From Anaerobium acetethylicum (lineage in GTDB: Bacteria; Bacillota; Clostridia; Lachnospirales; Lachnospiraceae): a stretch of 64,000 bases of DNA. The notes under the pieces are model-generated. The model worked only from the letters and a program-made list of their open reading frames with translations. It had not been told where the DNA came from and made no database searches. The translations under genes were made by a program, and so were the position numbers. The stretch spans positions 212,994 to 276,993 of the forward strand of contig NZ_FMKA01000002.1 in NCBI RefSeq assembly GCF_900096945.1, given 5' to 3'. The first letter of the stretch is position 1, and each line of letters opens with the position of its first letter. This document shows, piece after piece, positions 1-8,891 of this stretch.

Positions 1-1026
1 CTTGTAAGGAACGTCATCAGATACAGTTTACGGAATATCCGCAAGAAGGGCTTCAATCTGAAGCACATACTCCTCGTCGGATACAGCAGGGCTGCGGAGG
101 AATACATAGACAGGATCAGGGCGAATCCACAGTGGGGATATGTCGTCAGGGGAATCCTGGATGACAATGTGGAGCGAGGCACCATATATAAAGGGATCAA
201 GGTTCTTGGACGCATAGACAATCTGTTTGTCATCCTGCCGGAGAACAAACTGGACGAAATTGCGATTACCCTGAGCATCAACGAATATGCAAAACTTGAA
301 CATATCGTAAGCCTATGCGAAAAATCAGGCGTGCATACAAAATTCATTCCCGATTACAACAACATCATTCCTACAAAGCCATATACAGAAGATCTTCTGG
401 GTCTTCCGGTCATTAATATCAGAAGGGTTCCGCTGACAAATACCCTGAACATGATTTCAAAAAGGATGGTCGATATCGTCGGTGCGGCAGCGGCAATCAT
501 CCTGTTTTCGCCTGTTATGCTCGTGACGGCAATCATTATAAGGCTCACATCGAAAGGCCCTTTGATTTATGCACAGGAAAGGGTCGGGCTTCATAACAAG
601 ACCTTCCGGATGTACAAATTCCGTTCCATGGAGGTTCAGGCACCGAAGGAAGAACAGAGCGCCTGGACTGTAAAGAACGATCCGAGGGTCACCGGAATCG
701 GAAAATTCATAAGGAAGACGAGCATCGACGAATTCCCGCAGTTCTTCAACGTCCTGATGGGTGACATGAGCCTTGTGGGACCAAGACCCGAGAGGCCTTT
801 CTTCGTCGAAAAATTCCGCGAAGAGATTCCAAGATACATGGTAAAACACCAGGTAAGGCCGGGGCTTACGGGCTGGGCGCAGGTGAATGGATACAGGGGA
901 GATACCTCCATAAGAAAAAGGATAGATCATGATCTATATTATATAGAGAACTGGACAATGGGTTTTGATATTAAAATTCTGTTTTTAACAGTATTTAAGG
1001 GGTTTGTAAACAAGAACGCTTATTAG
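1..1026 (+). CDS. Undecaprenyl-phosphate sugar phosphotransferase (WcaJ/CpsE-like), 5'-truncated
   Basis: The reading frame is open from the first base, so the start lies outside the window; 341 codons remain. The visible N-terminal part (SLRNIRKKGFNLKHILLVGY) matches the CoA-binding-like domain of polyprenyl glycosylphosphotransferases. A membrane segment lies in the middle (IVGAAAAIILFSPVMLVTAI), followed by the bacterial sugar transferase domain with its family motifs (KGPLIYAQERVG, FRSM, RKTSIDEFPQFFNVL, MSLVGPRPERPFF). The enzyme moves a hexose-1-phosphate from a nucleotide sugar onto undecaprenyl phosphate at the cytoplasmic membrane and so starts exopolysaccharide or capsule repeat units. 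An internal GTG at 169 could be mistaken for the start, but the conserved domain extends upstream. An LCP protein and a glycosyltransferase follow, which supports a surface polysaccharide locus. The sugar is unknown. Confidence 0.92.
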   Translation, partial: LVRNVIRYSLRNIRKKGFNLKHILLVGYSRAAEEYIDRIRANPQWGYVVRGILDDNVERGTIYKGIKVLGRIDNLFVILPENKLDEIAITLSINEYAKLEHIVSLCEKSGVHTKFIPDYNNIIPTKPYTEDLLGLPVINIRRVPLTNTLNMISKRMVDIVGAAAAIILFSPVMLVTAIIIRLTSKGPLIYAQERVGLHNKTFRMYKFRSMEVQAPKEEQSAWTVKNDPRVTGIGKFIRKTSIDEFPQFFNVLMGDMSLVGPRPERPFFVEKFREEIPRYMVKHQVRPGLTGWAQVNGYRGDTSIRKRIDHDLYYIENWTMGFDIKILFLTVFKGFVNKNAY

Positions 1027-1048
1027 TGTCGGATAGAGAGGTTAGAAA

Positions 1049-2236
1049 ATGTCGGTTGAAGAAAAACAGATGAAAAAGAGAAATAAAAATAGCAGGGCAG
1101 CAAAAAGAAGAAGACGCAGGAGGATCATCCTGGGCGTTGAATTGTTTTTGATCCTGATCCTGGCAGGTGTCCTTTATGGATATACGAAATATGGCATGAT
1201 GCAGAAGGAAGAGATTCCGGAAGAAGATGTCATCGTCAACGAAATCGATGATGAGACGACGGTCGAAAAAGAAGGATACAGGAATATCGCACTATTTGGA
1301 GTGGATTCAAGGACAGCAGGTTCCCTGGGTGAAGGAAACCACAGCGACTGTATCATCGTTGCCAGCATCAACAACAAGACAGGGGATATCAAGCTTGTCT
1401 CAGTATACAGGGACACTTATCTGAACCAGTCGACGGACAGCTACAACAAGGCGACACAGGCTTATTTCTCAGGAGGACCGAAGCAGTCCATCAATATGCT
1501 CAACATGAACCTCGATCTGGATATCAAGGATTATGTTTCGGTGGATTTCGCAGCTCTGGTTGATGTAATTGACCTGTTAGGCGGAATCGAAATCGATATA
1601 CAGACCGCTGATGAAGTTGTTCATCTTAATAACTATGCAATCGAGACATCAAAAGTAACGGGAGTCAAGACTACAAAGGTCAAAAAGCCAGGGCTTCAGG
1701 TTCTTGACGGGGTACAGGCTACTTCCTATGCAAGGATCAGGTATACGGCAGGTGACGACTTCAGAAGAACAGAGCGCCAGAGAGAGGTAATCGAGAAGAT
1801 TATCGAAAAGGCGAAAACGGCAAATGTCGTTACCCTGAACAAAGTAATTAATGAAGTATTCCCACAGGTATCAACAAGCCTTTCTATAAAAGAGCTTATC
1901 GCACTTGTGCCGAATGCTGCAAAATACAGCATCAGTGAGACTGCCGGATTCCCGTTCGATAAGACGACAGGTACCGTAGGAAAGAGAGGCAGCTGTGTAA
2001 TCGCCCAGGGCCTCGAGCAGAATGTCGTTCAGCTCCATGAATTCCTGTTCGGAGAAAAGGACTATCAGCCATCTGCAACCGTGACGCAGATCAATAATAA
2101 AATCATTAAGGATACCGGAGTCAAAGCGCTGATAAAAGAAGAGACAGAAGAAGAGACAGACGAAGAAACAGATGACAGCGGAGATTCGAAGTCTACAACG
2201 GGTTCTAGTACCAAGACCAGCACAAGCAAGAATTAA
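1049..2236 (+). CDS. LytR-CpsA-Psr (LCP) family cell-envelope ligase
   Basis: The 395-residue protein has a basic N-terminus (KKRNKNSRAAKRRRRRR), one membrane segment near residues 27-46, and an extracytoplasmic LCP domain (NIALFGVDSRTAG, SDCIIVASINNKTGDIKLVSVYRDT, YARIRYTAGDDFRRTERQREV). These hold the arginine and aspartate residues that bind the polyprenyl pyrophosphate head group in the family. LCP enzymes transfer finished glycopolymers from the lipid carrier to peptidoglycan. The C-terminus is a low-complexity Glu/Thr/Ser tail, probably a wall spacer. It lies 22 bp after the sugar phosphotransferase and is probably in the same operon. The start ATG follows a GAGAGG-type ribosome site. 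Confidence 0.93.
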   Translation: MSVEEKQMKKRNKNSRAAKRRRRRRIILGVELFLILILAGVLYGYTKYGMMQKEEIPEEDVIVNEIDDETTVEKEGYRNIALFGVDSRTAGSLGEGNHSDCIIVASINNKTGDIKLVSVYRDTYLNQSTDSYNKATQAYFSGGPKQSINMLNMNLDLDIKDYVSVDFAALVDVIDLLGGIEIDIQTADEVVHLNNYAIETSKVTGVKTTKVKKPGLQVLDGVQATSYARIRYTAGDDFRRTERQREVIEKIIEKAKTANVVTLNKVINEVFPQVSTSLSIKELIALVPNAAKYSISETAGFPFDKTTGTVGKRGSCVIAQGLEQNVVQLHEFLFGEKDYQPSATVTQINNKIIKDTGVKALIKEETEEETDEETDDSGDSKSTTGSSTKTSTSKN

Positions 2237-2389
2237 AGTAATAGATCAGGTAAAAAGGAGATTTCTGCATTGGAAAATTCAGAGTCTCTTTTTTGCTGTC
2301 TCCTGCCATTTTGCAAGGCGGAGTGGAGCAGAACGGGGGCAAAAAGCCGTCCGGGCATCAAAGAGAGCAGCTTCGGAAAGGAAGATAGT

Positions 2390-3310
2390 ATGGAAAAAAC
2401 ATTTACAGTCGACTTAATAGTGCCTGCATATAAGCCAGGCAGGGAACTGGACCTCCTTCTTGAAAAAATCCAGGAACAGACCCACAAGGTCCGCAAGATC
2501 ATCCTGGTCAATACGGAGAAGGCATATCTGGACGAAAACCGGTATAAGGATATCAAAAACCTTCAGATACATCATATAAAGAAGTCAGAGTTCGATCATG
2601 GAAGGACAAGGGATTTCGGGGCAAAGCTTTCAGATGCTGACATACTCGTATTCATGACCCAGGACGCAGTACCCAAAAACGAAAGGCTTATCGAGAATCT
2701 GCTCAGGCCCTTTGCGAATCCTGAGATCGGAGCGGCTTATGCAAGGCAGCTCCCAGCGGACGACTGCAGGGAGGTGGAGAAATTCACCAGAGCGTTCAAC
2801 TATCCAGCCCAGTCTTCGGTCAAGTCCCTGAAAGATCTGGACAGGCTCGGGATCAAGACCTTTTTCTGCTCGAATGTCTGTGCCGCCTACAGGAGGGACT
2901 TATATGAGAGCCTCGGGGGATTCGTGAAGAAAACCATATTCAATGAAGATATGATTTTTGCCGGAAACATTATAAAATCCGGGAAGAGCATTGCCTATGC
3001 GGCAGATGCAGAGGTTGTCCATTCCCACAACTACGGGAATATGGAGCAGCTGAGGAGAAATTTTGATCTGGCCGTCTCCCAGGAAGATCATCCTGAGGTT
3101 TTTGCAGGGGTGAAATCAGAGAGCGAGGGGATTAAGCTCGTAAAGAAAAGTGCAGCACATCTGGTCAGGATCGGAAAGCCATGGCTCATTCCGGATCTCA
3201 TCATAAAAAGCGGATTCAAATTCATTGGCTACAAGCTGGGAAGAAAATACCGCTCCCTTCCCCAGTGGCTCATAAACAGGCTGACAATGAACCGTGCATA
3301 CTGGCTTTAA
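2390..3310 (+). CDS. Family 2 glycosyltransferase (rhamnosyltransferase-like)
   Basis: The 306-residue protein starts with a GT-A fold (VDLIVPAYKPGRELDLLLEK), has the acidic metal-binding region around FMTQDAVP, and a later NEDMIFAGNIIKSG segment typical of GT2 rhamnosyl/mannosyl transferases. It would add a sugar from a nucleotide donor to the lipid-linked repeat unit on the cytoplasmic face. I chose ATG 2390 because GGAAAGGAAG lies 5-14 bases before it and the fold starts there. An in-frame TTG at 2270 would add 40 residues unlike the family. It ends the polysaccharide operon; no strong terminator was seen right after it. Confidence 0.85.
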   Translation: MEKTFTVDLIVPAYKPGRELDLLLEKIQEQTHKVRKIILVNTEKAYLDENRYKDIKNLQIHHIKKSEFDHGRTRDFGAKLSDADILVFMTQDAVPKNERLIENLLRPFANPEIGAAYARQLPADDCREVEKFTRAFNYPAQSSVKSLKDLDRLGIKTFFCSNVCAAYRRDLYESLGGFVKKTIFNEDMIFAGNIIKSGKSIAYAADAEVVHSHNYGNMEQLRRNFDLAVSQEDHPEVFAGVKSESEGIKLVKKSAAHLVRIGKPWLIPDLIIKSGFKFIGYKLGRKYRSLPQWLINRLTMNRAYWL

Positions 3311-3375
3311 CGGCATCTGCGCCGTTGTTCGAATGTGAATAGAAGTTCAAAGTTTTTTAATCAATTAAACACAAA

Positions 3376-3405
3376 TTGAACACAAACTCTTGTTAAACTT
3401 ATAAT
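3376..3405 (+). promoter_or_regulatory. Sigma-A-type promoter for the HtrA gene
   Basis: TTGAAC (3376-3381) and TATAAT (3400-3405) are separated by 18 bp and lie about 70 bp before the HtrA start codon. Confidence 0.6.
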
Positions 3406-3476
3406 CAGTTAAAAGATAAGCAGCCCGGATATGCAAGCCTTCATTTGGCAGGGCAAGTTTGAAAGGAGAATCATTT

Positions 3477-5219
3477 ATGTTTGATGAATTTGAAAATAAG
3501 AAAAACCAGAATAACGAGGAACCAGATAGAGAAATGAAAGATAGCACATTGCCGGAGGGCGACGTGCTGTATGGTGAAGTAACGGACAATGCAGCACCAG
3601 GTCAGGCAGTAACGGACAATGCGGTAATTGATAACGAAGTCCCGGTTACAAAAGCGGCTGATCATGAACCAGGCACTAAATCAGGCGGTGAAAGCAGCCA
3701 GGGCAGCATGCCGATGAGCGATTCCTTCAATTATGGAACAGTCGAGGGAAGCAGCTACAGGTACAGCAATGTAACCGGGGAAAACAGAATCAACGATACG
3801 GGCAGCAATACGGGCAGCAATACGGGTGACAGCACCCGGAAAGTTTCCGGCAGCAGCACCCAGGCATCCTCAGAAAGCAGCAGGGAAAATGTGTATGCTG
3901 CATATAATTTTACGGAGGATGGGAATTCGGGATATGCAGGTAACACCGGAAATAATGGAAATAATGGAAATAATGGTGGAAAAAAGGAAAAGACGAAAAA
4001 AATAAAAACCCATAAAAGCGACAGCTTTGGAAGACGGATCGCCATGACTGCGGCAATAGCGCTAGTGTTCGGATCCATTTCAGGAGCGGCTTTCCAGGGT
4101 GTGAATATGATTGCAGGATCGTTGCAGAAAGACAGCAGTGCCCAGCAGATTGCACAGACAACGCTTGACTCTGCTGCAGATGCCGGCGATATCATTGCGG
4201 CAAACACGACCCAGACAACAACTACGGTCAGTGATGTTTCGAGCGTCGTAGAAGCGGTGATGCCGTCCGTCGTCTCGATTATAAACAAAGCTACTGTTTC
4301 GCAGCAGAACATGTTTGGTCAGTCCATGGAATATGAAAGCGAAGGAAGCGGATCCGGCATCATAATCGGTCAGAATGATACGGAAATGCTCATCGTAACA
4401 AACAACCACGTTATTGATAATGCCAATTCCATTACAGTGACCTTCATAGACGAGCAGACCTATGATGCCCAGGTGAAGGGAACTGATGCCAATATGGATC
4501 TTGCTGTGATAGCAGTTCCGCTCAGTGACCTGACAGAAGATACCATGAGCCAGATCAAGATAGCAGTGCTGGGTGATTCAGATGCCCTTACAGTGGGCGA
4601 ACCGGCAATTGCAATCGGAAATGCATTGGGATACGGACAGTCGGTCACGACTGGAGTCATCAGCGCACTGAACCGGGAAGTCACGGTCGACAACATTACC
4701 AACGAACTGATCCAGACAGATGCGGCAATCAATCCGGGCAACAGCGGCGGAGCCCTCCTGAACATAAAGGGTGAGGTCATCGGAATAAACGCAGTGAAAT
4801 TCGCATCAAGCGACGTTGAAGGCATGGGCTATGCAATACCGGTTTCATCGGCAACCCCTATCATCAACGAGCTTATGAACAAAAAAACCAGGGTAAAAGT
4901 AGATGAAGCGGAAAAAGGATATCTTGGAATCCAGGGCGTTGACGTCACATCAGAAGTGGCAAAAACCTACAGCATGCCAATGGGCGTATATGTTGCGGCA
5001 GTTGTCGAAGGCACAGCGGCAGATGATGCGGGTCTTGTAAAGGGAGATATCATCACTGCCTTTGATGGAAACAGCATTACCTCAATGGAAGGCCTCCAGG
5101 GTATTCTGGAATACTATGCGGCAGGGACGACAGTCGACCTGACAGTGGAGAGAGCATCAAATGGCGGCTACGAAAAAGAGACAGTTTCAGTCACTTTGGG
5201 AGAGCGGACTGCTCAATAG
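3477..5219 (+). CDS. Membrane-anchored HtrA/DegP-type serine protease with PDZ domain
   Basis: A 580-residue S1C protease. Residues 1-185 form an unusually long, Asn/Gly/Ser/Thr-rich cytoplasmic region containing a short NGN-type repeat and a basic patch. A membrane segment follows at about 188-210. The trypsin-like domain holds the catalytic triad: His311 (TNNHVI), Asp341 (NMDLAV) and Ser423 (NPGNSGGALL). One PDZ domain lies at the C-terminus (GYLGIQGVDV onward). The family degrades or refolds misfolded envelope proteins outside the membrane. ATG 3477 has AAAGGAG in front of it; an in-frame TTG at 3459 is not needed. It is transcribed alone between its own promoter and a terminator. Confidence 0.95.
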   Translation: MFDEFENKKNQNNEEPDREMKDSTLPEGDVLYGEVTDNAAPGQAVTDNAVIDNEVPVTKAADHEPGTKSGGESSQGSMPMSDSFNYGTVEGSSYRYSNVTGENRINDTGSNTGSNTGDSTRKVSGSSTQASSESSRENVYAAYNFTEDGNSGYAGNTGNNGNNGNNGGKKEKTKKIKTHKSDSFGRRIAMTAAIALVFGSISGAAFQGVNMIAGSLQKDSSAQQIAQTTLDSAADAGDIIAANTTQTTTTVSDVSSVVEAVMPSVVSIINKATVSQQNMFGQSMEYESEGSGSGIIIGQNDTEMLIVTNNHVIDNANSITVTFIDEQTYDAQVKGTDANMDLAVIAVPLSDLTEDTMSQIKIAVLGDSDALTVGEPAIAIGNALGYGQSVTTGVISALNREVTVDNITNELIQTDAAINPGNSGGALLNIKGEVIGINAVKFASSDVEGMGYAIPVSSATPIINELMNKKTRVKVDEAEKGYLGIQGVDVTSEVAKTYSMPMGVYVAAVVEGTAADDAGLVKGDIITAFDGNSITSMEGLQGILEYYAAGTTVDLTVERASNGGYEKETVSVTLGERTAQ

Positions 5220-5280
5220 GCAGAAGCCAGGAACCAATTAAGAAGCAGATAAAAAAATAATAAATCAGGCGACAAAGCTT

Positions 5281-5327
5281 AACAGCCAGTACCGGGAGCA
5301 TAATCCGCAGGAACTGGCTGTTTTTGA
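5281..5327 (+). terminator. Rho-independent terminator after HtrA gene
   Basis: A 10-bp stem (AACAGCCAGT 5281-5290 with ACTGGCTGTT 5313-5322) is followed by a T run. Confidence 0.8.
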
Positions 5328-5343
5328 TTTATAGGACTAGCAT

Positions 5344-5731
5344 GTCAAAAGTCCTCTTACAATGTTCGCTTTCGTTAATTTTCACATTCGCCATCTGTCG
5401 CACAGTGATGCAAAACATGATTCAATGAGCAGCTTTAGATCAAAGTGGTTTCGCCGCTTCAGCTCCACCCACCTAAAACTTGAAGGCGAAGACATTTTGC
5501 AGTGCGGAGGGCTGATTGACGATAGTCAATCAAATACCACAAGCCCGACTGCACATCTCCCAGAGGGTTTTCATATCATAGGACGAACTTTCCTATGATA
5601 TGAAGACGTTGGTACTTGGCCGCGTACTTTGCGGCCTTACGTACCACTACGTCTTCATCTAAGCGAGAGCGCGCTGCGAATGAACATGTTTTGCATCACG
5701 TCCTCATTCACGAAACTTAGGCAAATTGACG
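5344..5731 (-). repeat. F1 palindromic repeat, copy A (inverted, with a 165-bp insert)
   Basis: This copy is in reverse orientation to copies B-D. It begins with GTCAAAAGTCC and carries the F1 core: a long hairpin with ATGAAGACGT arms around paired GGCCGC segments, and the outer pair GATGCAAAACATG / CATGTTTTGCATC. The first 30 bases of the far end are missing compared with copy D. Between the AGCTTTA and ATGAAGACGTT segments it holds an extra segment (about 5434-5601) absent from the other copies. It shares the TGATGCAAAACATG variant with copy B, whereas C and D carry CGATGGAAAACATG. No real gene is seen in 5328-5828. Confidence 0.8.
5434..5601. other. Unexplained structured insert inside F1 copy A
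   Basis: About 165 bp interrupts the F1 core. It contains several potential stems: TGATTGAC / GTCAATCA near 5510-5530, a longer arm joining AGTGCGGAGGGCT with AGCCCGACT, TTCGCC / GGCGAA segments, and a strong CATATCATAGGA / TCCTATGATATG hairpin at about 5569-5600. No coding potential or terminal inverted repeat typical of an insertion sequence was recognised. It could be a relic of a structured RNA gene or another small element. Confidence 0.45.
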
Positions 5732-5766
5732 TTTTTCTGTCAGCATCCAGGCGTCTAAAACATTGC

Positions 5767-5795
5767 TTGAATGATAAAAATAATTAAGATATAAT
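5767..5795 (+). promoter_or_regulatory. Likely sigma-A promoter for the clpX-like gene
   Basis: TTGAAT (5767-5772), 17 bp, TATAAT (5790-5795), about 33 bp before the start codon. Confidence 0.55.
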
Positions 5796-5828
5796 GAAGT
5801 CAGAAGTGGCAGAGAGAGGAGAATAAAT

Positions 5829-7397
5829 ATGTCGCAGCAGAATGATGGCTTTCAAACAACGGATGAAAAGGAAACCGATCTTCCTGATAAAAGCATAGAC
5901 AATATTCCGGATGCTGAAGATAATCAGGAAAACCAGGCCGGAACAAATGCGGATGATGATCCAAAAAACGAACCCACAAAGGACTCTGTTCCAGACGGAT
6001 CCCATAAACATGTCCATGAAAAAAAGGACGGACATGAGGATGAATATGAGCAGATCTGCTATATCTGCAGGCGCCCTGAAAGCAAGACGGGAAGAATGAT
6101 AAAAATTCCGAACAGCATTACAATCTGCGTGGACTGTATGCAAAAGGCTTTCGATACAATGGACAGCGTCGGAATGGATTATGACAGCATCCTGAAAAAT
6201 TCGGAATTTCCGGGGCTAGGAAACATAAACATGGTGGACCTGTCAAATCTGCAGGAGAGCGTACCGCAGAGGCAGAAACTGAAAAAGAAGAAAGAAGAAA
6301 ATCCAAAGCCGGTCGTCGACATCAAGAAAATCCCATCGCCTCACAAGCTGAAAGCCCAGCTTGACGATTATGTCATCGGGCAGGAGCGTGCAAAGAAAGT
6401 CATTTCGGTGGCTGTCTACAACCACTATAAAAGGGTTGCAACGAATACCATGGATGAGATTGAGATCGAGAAGTCGAACATGCTTATGATAGGCCCTACG
6501 GGCAGCGGCAAGACTTATCTTGTAAAGACCCTGGCAAGACTTCTGGATGTGCCGCTGGCCATGGCTGATGCGACGTCCCTTACGGAAGCCGGATATATAG
6601 GCGATGATATCGAAAGCGTGCTTTCGAAGCTGCTGGCTGCCGCAGACAATGATGTACAGCGTGCGGAGTCAGGAATCGTCCTGATCGATGAGATAGACAA
6701 GATAGCAAAAAAGAAGAATACGACACAGAGGGATGTCAGCGGAGAGTCGGTACAGCAGGGGCTGCTGAAGATGCTGGAGGGCGGAGAAATTGAAGTGCCT
6801 GTCGGAGCCAACAGCAAGAATGCAATGGTTCCCCTGGTCACAATGAATACGAAGAACATTCTGTTCATCTGCAGCGGTGCATTTCCGGATTTGGAGGAAA
6901 TCATCAGGGAGCGGCTCAATAAGCAGTCGTCCATGGGATTTGTGGCAGATCTGAAGGACAAGTATGATGATGATGTAAACATCCTTCAGAAAGTGACCCT
7001 TGAGGATCTGAGGAGTTTCGGCATGATTCCGGAATTCATAGGGCGTCTTCCCATCGTCTATACGTTGGAAAGCCTGAATAAGGATATGCTCGTAAGGATA
7101 CTGAAGGAGCCTAAAAATGCCATCCTGAAGCAGTACCAGAAACTTCTGGCGCTGGATGAGGTGAAACTGGAATTCGATGAAGGAGCGCTGGAGGCCATTG
7201 CCGAGAAGGCACTTGAAAAGAAGACCGGCGCCAGGGCATTAAGGGCTATCATAGAAGATTTCATGATGGACATCATGTATGAGATTCCAAAGGATGAGAA
7301 TATCGGAAAAGTGACTATTACAAGGGACTATATTGAAAAGCGCGGCGGCCCGCTTATTGACATGAGGGGATACCTTCAGCTGGAAGGCAGGGTTTAA
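5829..7397 (+). CDS. clpX: ClpX-like AAA+ unfoldase with zinc finger
   Basis: The 522-residue protein has an acidic, Asp/Asn-rich N-terminal extension of about 70 residues, a C4 zinc-binding domain (CYIC ... CVDC), then the AAA+ core: Walker A GPTGSGKT, Walker B IVLIDEIDKIAK, and the ClpX C-terminal region with sensor-2 KKTGARALRAI. Standard ClpX is about 420 residues, so this one is long. ClpX unfolds tagged proteins and feeds them to ClpP; the ClpP-docking loop here reads MGF rather than the usual IGF. No clpP lies nearby. It may be a second, specialised ClpX rather than the housekeeping copy. The start is supported by GAGAGGAG upstream. lspA-like follows in the same direction, and both genes are bracketed by inverted F1 repeats. 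Confidence 0.88.
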   Translation: MSQQNDGFQTTDEKETDLPDKSIDNIPDAEDNQENQAGTNADDDPKNEPTKDSVPDGSHKHVHEKKDGHEDEYEQICYICRRPESKTGRMIKIPNSITICVDCMQKAFDTMDSVGMDYDSILKNSEFPGLGNINMVDLSNLQESVPQRQKLKKKKEENPKPVVDIKKIPSPHKLKAQLDDYVIGQERAKKVISVAVYNHYKRVATNTMDEIEIEKSNMLMIGPTGSGKTYLVKTLARLLDVPLAMADATSLTEAGYIGDDIESVLSKLLAAADNDVQRAESGIVLIDEIDKIAKKKNTTQRDVSGESVQQGLLKMLEGGEIEVPVGANSKNAMVPLVTMNTKNILFICSGAFPDLEEIIRERLNKQSSMGFVADLKDKYDDDVNILQKVTLEDLRSFGMIPEFIGRLPIVYTLESLNKDMLVRILKEPKNAILKQYQKLLALDEVKLEFDEGALEAIAEKALEKKTGARALRAIIEDFMMDIMYEIPKDENIGKVTITRDYIEKRGGPLIDMRGYLQLEGRV

Positions 7398-7472
7398 CAC
7401 CGGTGCCGGGAAAAAAAATACCTTTTGCCCCGATATCGTAATATAAAACAAAATGCGAAGGGAATGGTGGAC

Positions 7473-7934
7473 ATGATTTTTTACGTAATGGTTGCAGCAG
7501 GGGCTTTTGTACTGGATTACAAGATCAAGAACTATATTGAAAAGAACAAGGAATACAATGATCCGGAAGAGATTATGGGTGGAAACATCATTATCCGTAA
7601 AATTTATAACAGGGGTGCCATTATGAATTTCATGGATCACAAACAGAGGCTGGTTTCCAAGGTTTCCGTAATGCTTACCCTTGCGCTGTCAGTGTGCTAT
7701 GTCTGGGTGCTTTTGAAAAAAGGGTGGGGCGGTCTGAAATTTGCCCTGAGCCTTGTTCTCGGAGGTGCAATCAGCAACACTTACGACAGGGTAATGCATA
7801 ATTATGTCGTTGACTATTTCAGCTTCAACACAAAAATTCAGGGTCTGAAGAAAATAGTATTTAATATTTCAGATATGTTCATCTTTCTCGGGGCAGCAAT
7901 AGCTGTTGTCTGGAGCTGGTTTGCGGAGGAGTAA
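7473..7934 (+). CDS. lspA: LspA-like signal peptidase II
   Basis: About 153 residues with four hydrophobic segments. The family hallmarks are visible: NRGAIMNF, GGAISNTYDRV with the first catalytic Asp, VVDYF, and FNISDMFIFLG with the second catalytic Asp. LspA cleaves the signal peptide of lipidated prolipoproteins in the membrane; this window alone encodes several lipoprotein substrates. The long charged loop replaces the usual TK..F region, so it may be a divergent paralogue. ATG 7473 is preferred since AAGGGA lies about 9 bases upstream; ATG 7464 and TTG 7425 are in-frame alternatives. Confidence 0.85.
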   Translation: MIFYVMVAAGAFVLDYKIKNYIEKNKEYNDPEEIMGGNIIIRKIYNRGAIMNFMDHKQRLVSKVSVMLTLALSVCYVWVLLKKGWGGLKFALSLVLGGAISNTYDRVMHNYVVDYFSFNTKIQGLKKIVFNISDMFIFLGAAIAVVWSWFAEE

Positions 7935-8138
7935 GAGGGGACGTGATGCAAAACATGTTCATTCGCAGCGCGCTCTCGCTTAGATGAAGACGTAGTGGTA
8001 CGTAAGGCCGCAAAGTACGCGGCCTAAGTACCAACGTCTTCATAAAGCTGCTCATTGAATCATGTTTTGCATCACTGTGTGATAGATGGCGGATGTGCAA
8101 ATTGACGAAGCGAACGTTACGAAGGGACTTTTGACAGG
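7935..8138 (+). repeat. F1 palindromic repeat, copy B
   Basis: It begins directly after the lspA stop and ends at GGGACTTTTGAC (8124-8135). It contains the outer arms GATGCAAAACATG / CATGTTTTGCATC and the inner ATGAAGACGT / ACGTCTTCAT hairpin with GGCCGC arms. It is close to identical to the reverse complement of copy A outside A's insert. The left terminal 60 or so bases of the complete form are missing. Confidence 0.82.
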
Positions 8139-8155
8139 TTAATCATGAGAGAATT

Positions 8156-8205
8156 AAAAAAAGCAATGGAATGTATGCGAAGCATACATTCCATTGCTTT
8201 TTTAA
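8156..8205. terminator. Strong bidirectional terminator
   Basis: A perfect 22-bp stem (8157-8178 with 8182-8203, three-base GAA loop) has an A run on one side and a T run on the other. It can serve both lspA on the plus strand and the cold-shock gene on the minus strand. Confidence 0.85.
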
Positions 8206-8301
8206 CTAAGTCTATAAAGAATTAAGCGAAGCGGACGATACTAGCAATCTGCTTTGCATCTCTTCCTTAAAACTTGACCGGCTGAGCCGGACAGGATTTA
8301 A

Positions 8302-8502
8302 TTAGAGTTTACAAACGTTAGTTGCCTGTGGTCCTCTGTTACCCTGTTCGATGTCGAAGCTTACTGCCTGACCTTCTTCAAGAGTTTTGAATCCGTCTGT
8401 CTGGATAGCTGAGAAATGTACGAATACATCTTCTCCGTTTTCTGCAGAAATAAATCCAAATCCTTTTTCGCTGTTAAACCATTTAACTGTACCTTTGTTC
8501 AT
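8302..8502 (-). CDS. cspA: CspA-family cold-shock protein
   Basis: A 66-residue single cold-shock domain. RNP1 is KGFGFIS and RNP2 is VFVHFSAI; the start [16 protein letters not shown] and the end GPQATNV are family-typical. It binds single-stranded RNA and DNA and acts as an RNA chaperone. A GGAGG-type site lies right before the start. A consensus promoter lies 119-147 bp upstream of the start codon, giving a leader of roughly 110 nt, as usual for cold-regulated csp mRNAs. A second csp lies at 20.9 kb. Confidence 0.97.
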   Translation of the reverse strand: MNKGTVKWFNSEKGFGFISAENGEDVFVHFSAIQTDGFKTLEEGQAVSFDIEQGNRGPQATNVCKL

Positions 8503-8620
8503 TGTGGTACCTCCTTAAAAAAATAATATATTGTGCATAAAAAATTTCACATATTTTTACAAATCATATTTTAGAAAACATATAATCTCTAAAAATATGT
8601 GAAAATATTAATACTTGATT

Positions 8621-8649
8621 ATAATAGCATGCAGGTTAGGAATTGTCAA
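8621..8649 (-). promoter_or_regulatory. Sigma-A promoter of the first csp gene
   Basis: On the minus strand TTGACA (8649-8644), a 17-bp spacer and TATTAT (8626-8621). It implies an untranslated leader of about 110 nt. Confidence 0.75.
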
Positions 8650-8891
8650 TACTTTTAGTAAAACTTAAACTATTATGGTGCCTTAGATATATACAAATAT
8701 AGTGAAAATGCCCTTTTTAAGGGCTTCAGGACCTTGAAATTTTTTCTTTTTTTAACTGTATCGAAAGAATATTCAGCTAAAATAATTGTTGTGGCAATAT
8801 TTTTGGCAAAATAGTATAATGCAGATATAAGGGGAGTTTTTGACTATCCCGGTAGATGTACGTGTTATTGTTTATGTGTTAACTGACGCAA

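Noticed and set aside
1..3310. Start of the sugar phosphotransferase at GTG 169
   Set aside because: The same frame is open to base 1 and encodes conserved family sequence upstream of that codon.
5362..5598. 78-codon open frame within the HtrA-clpX gap
   Set aside because: It runs across F1 copy A and its insert, and has no ribosome site; frames in F1 copies are by-products of the palindrome.
5434..5601. 6S RNA gene
   Set aside because: Only short segments recall the 3' half; the matching 5' half is absent, so identity is unsupported.
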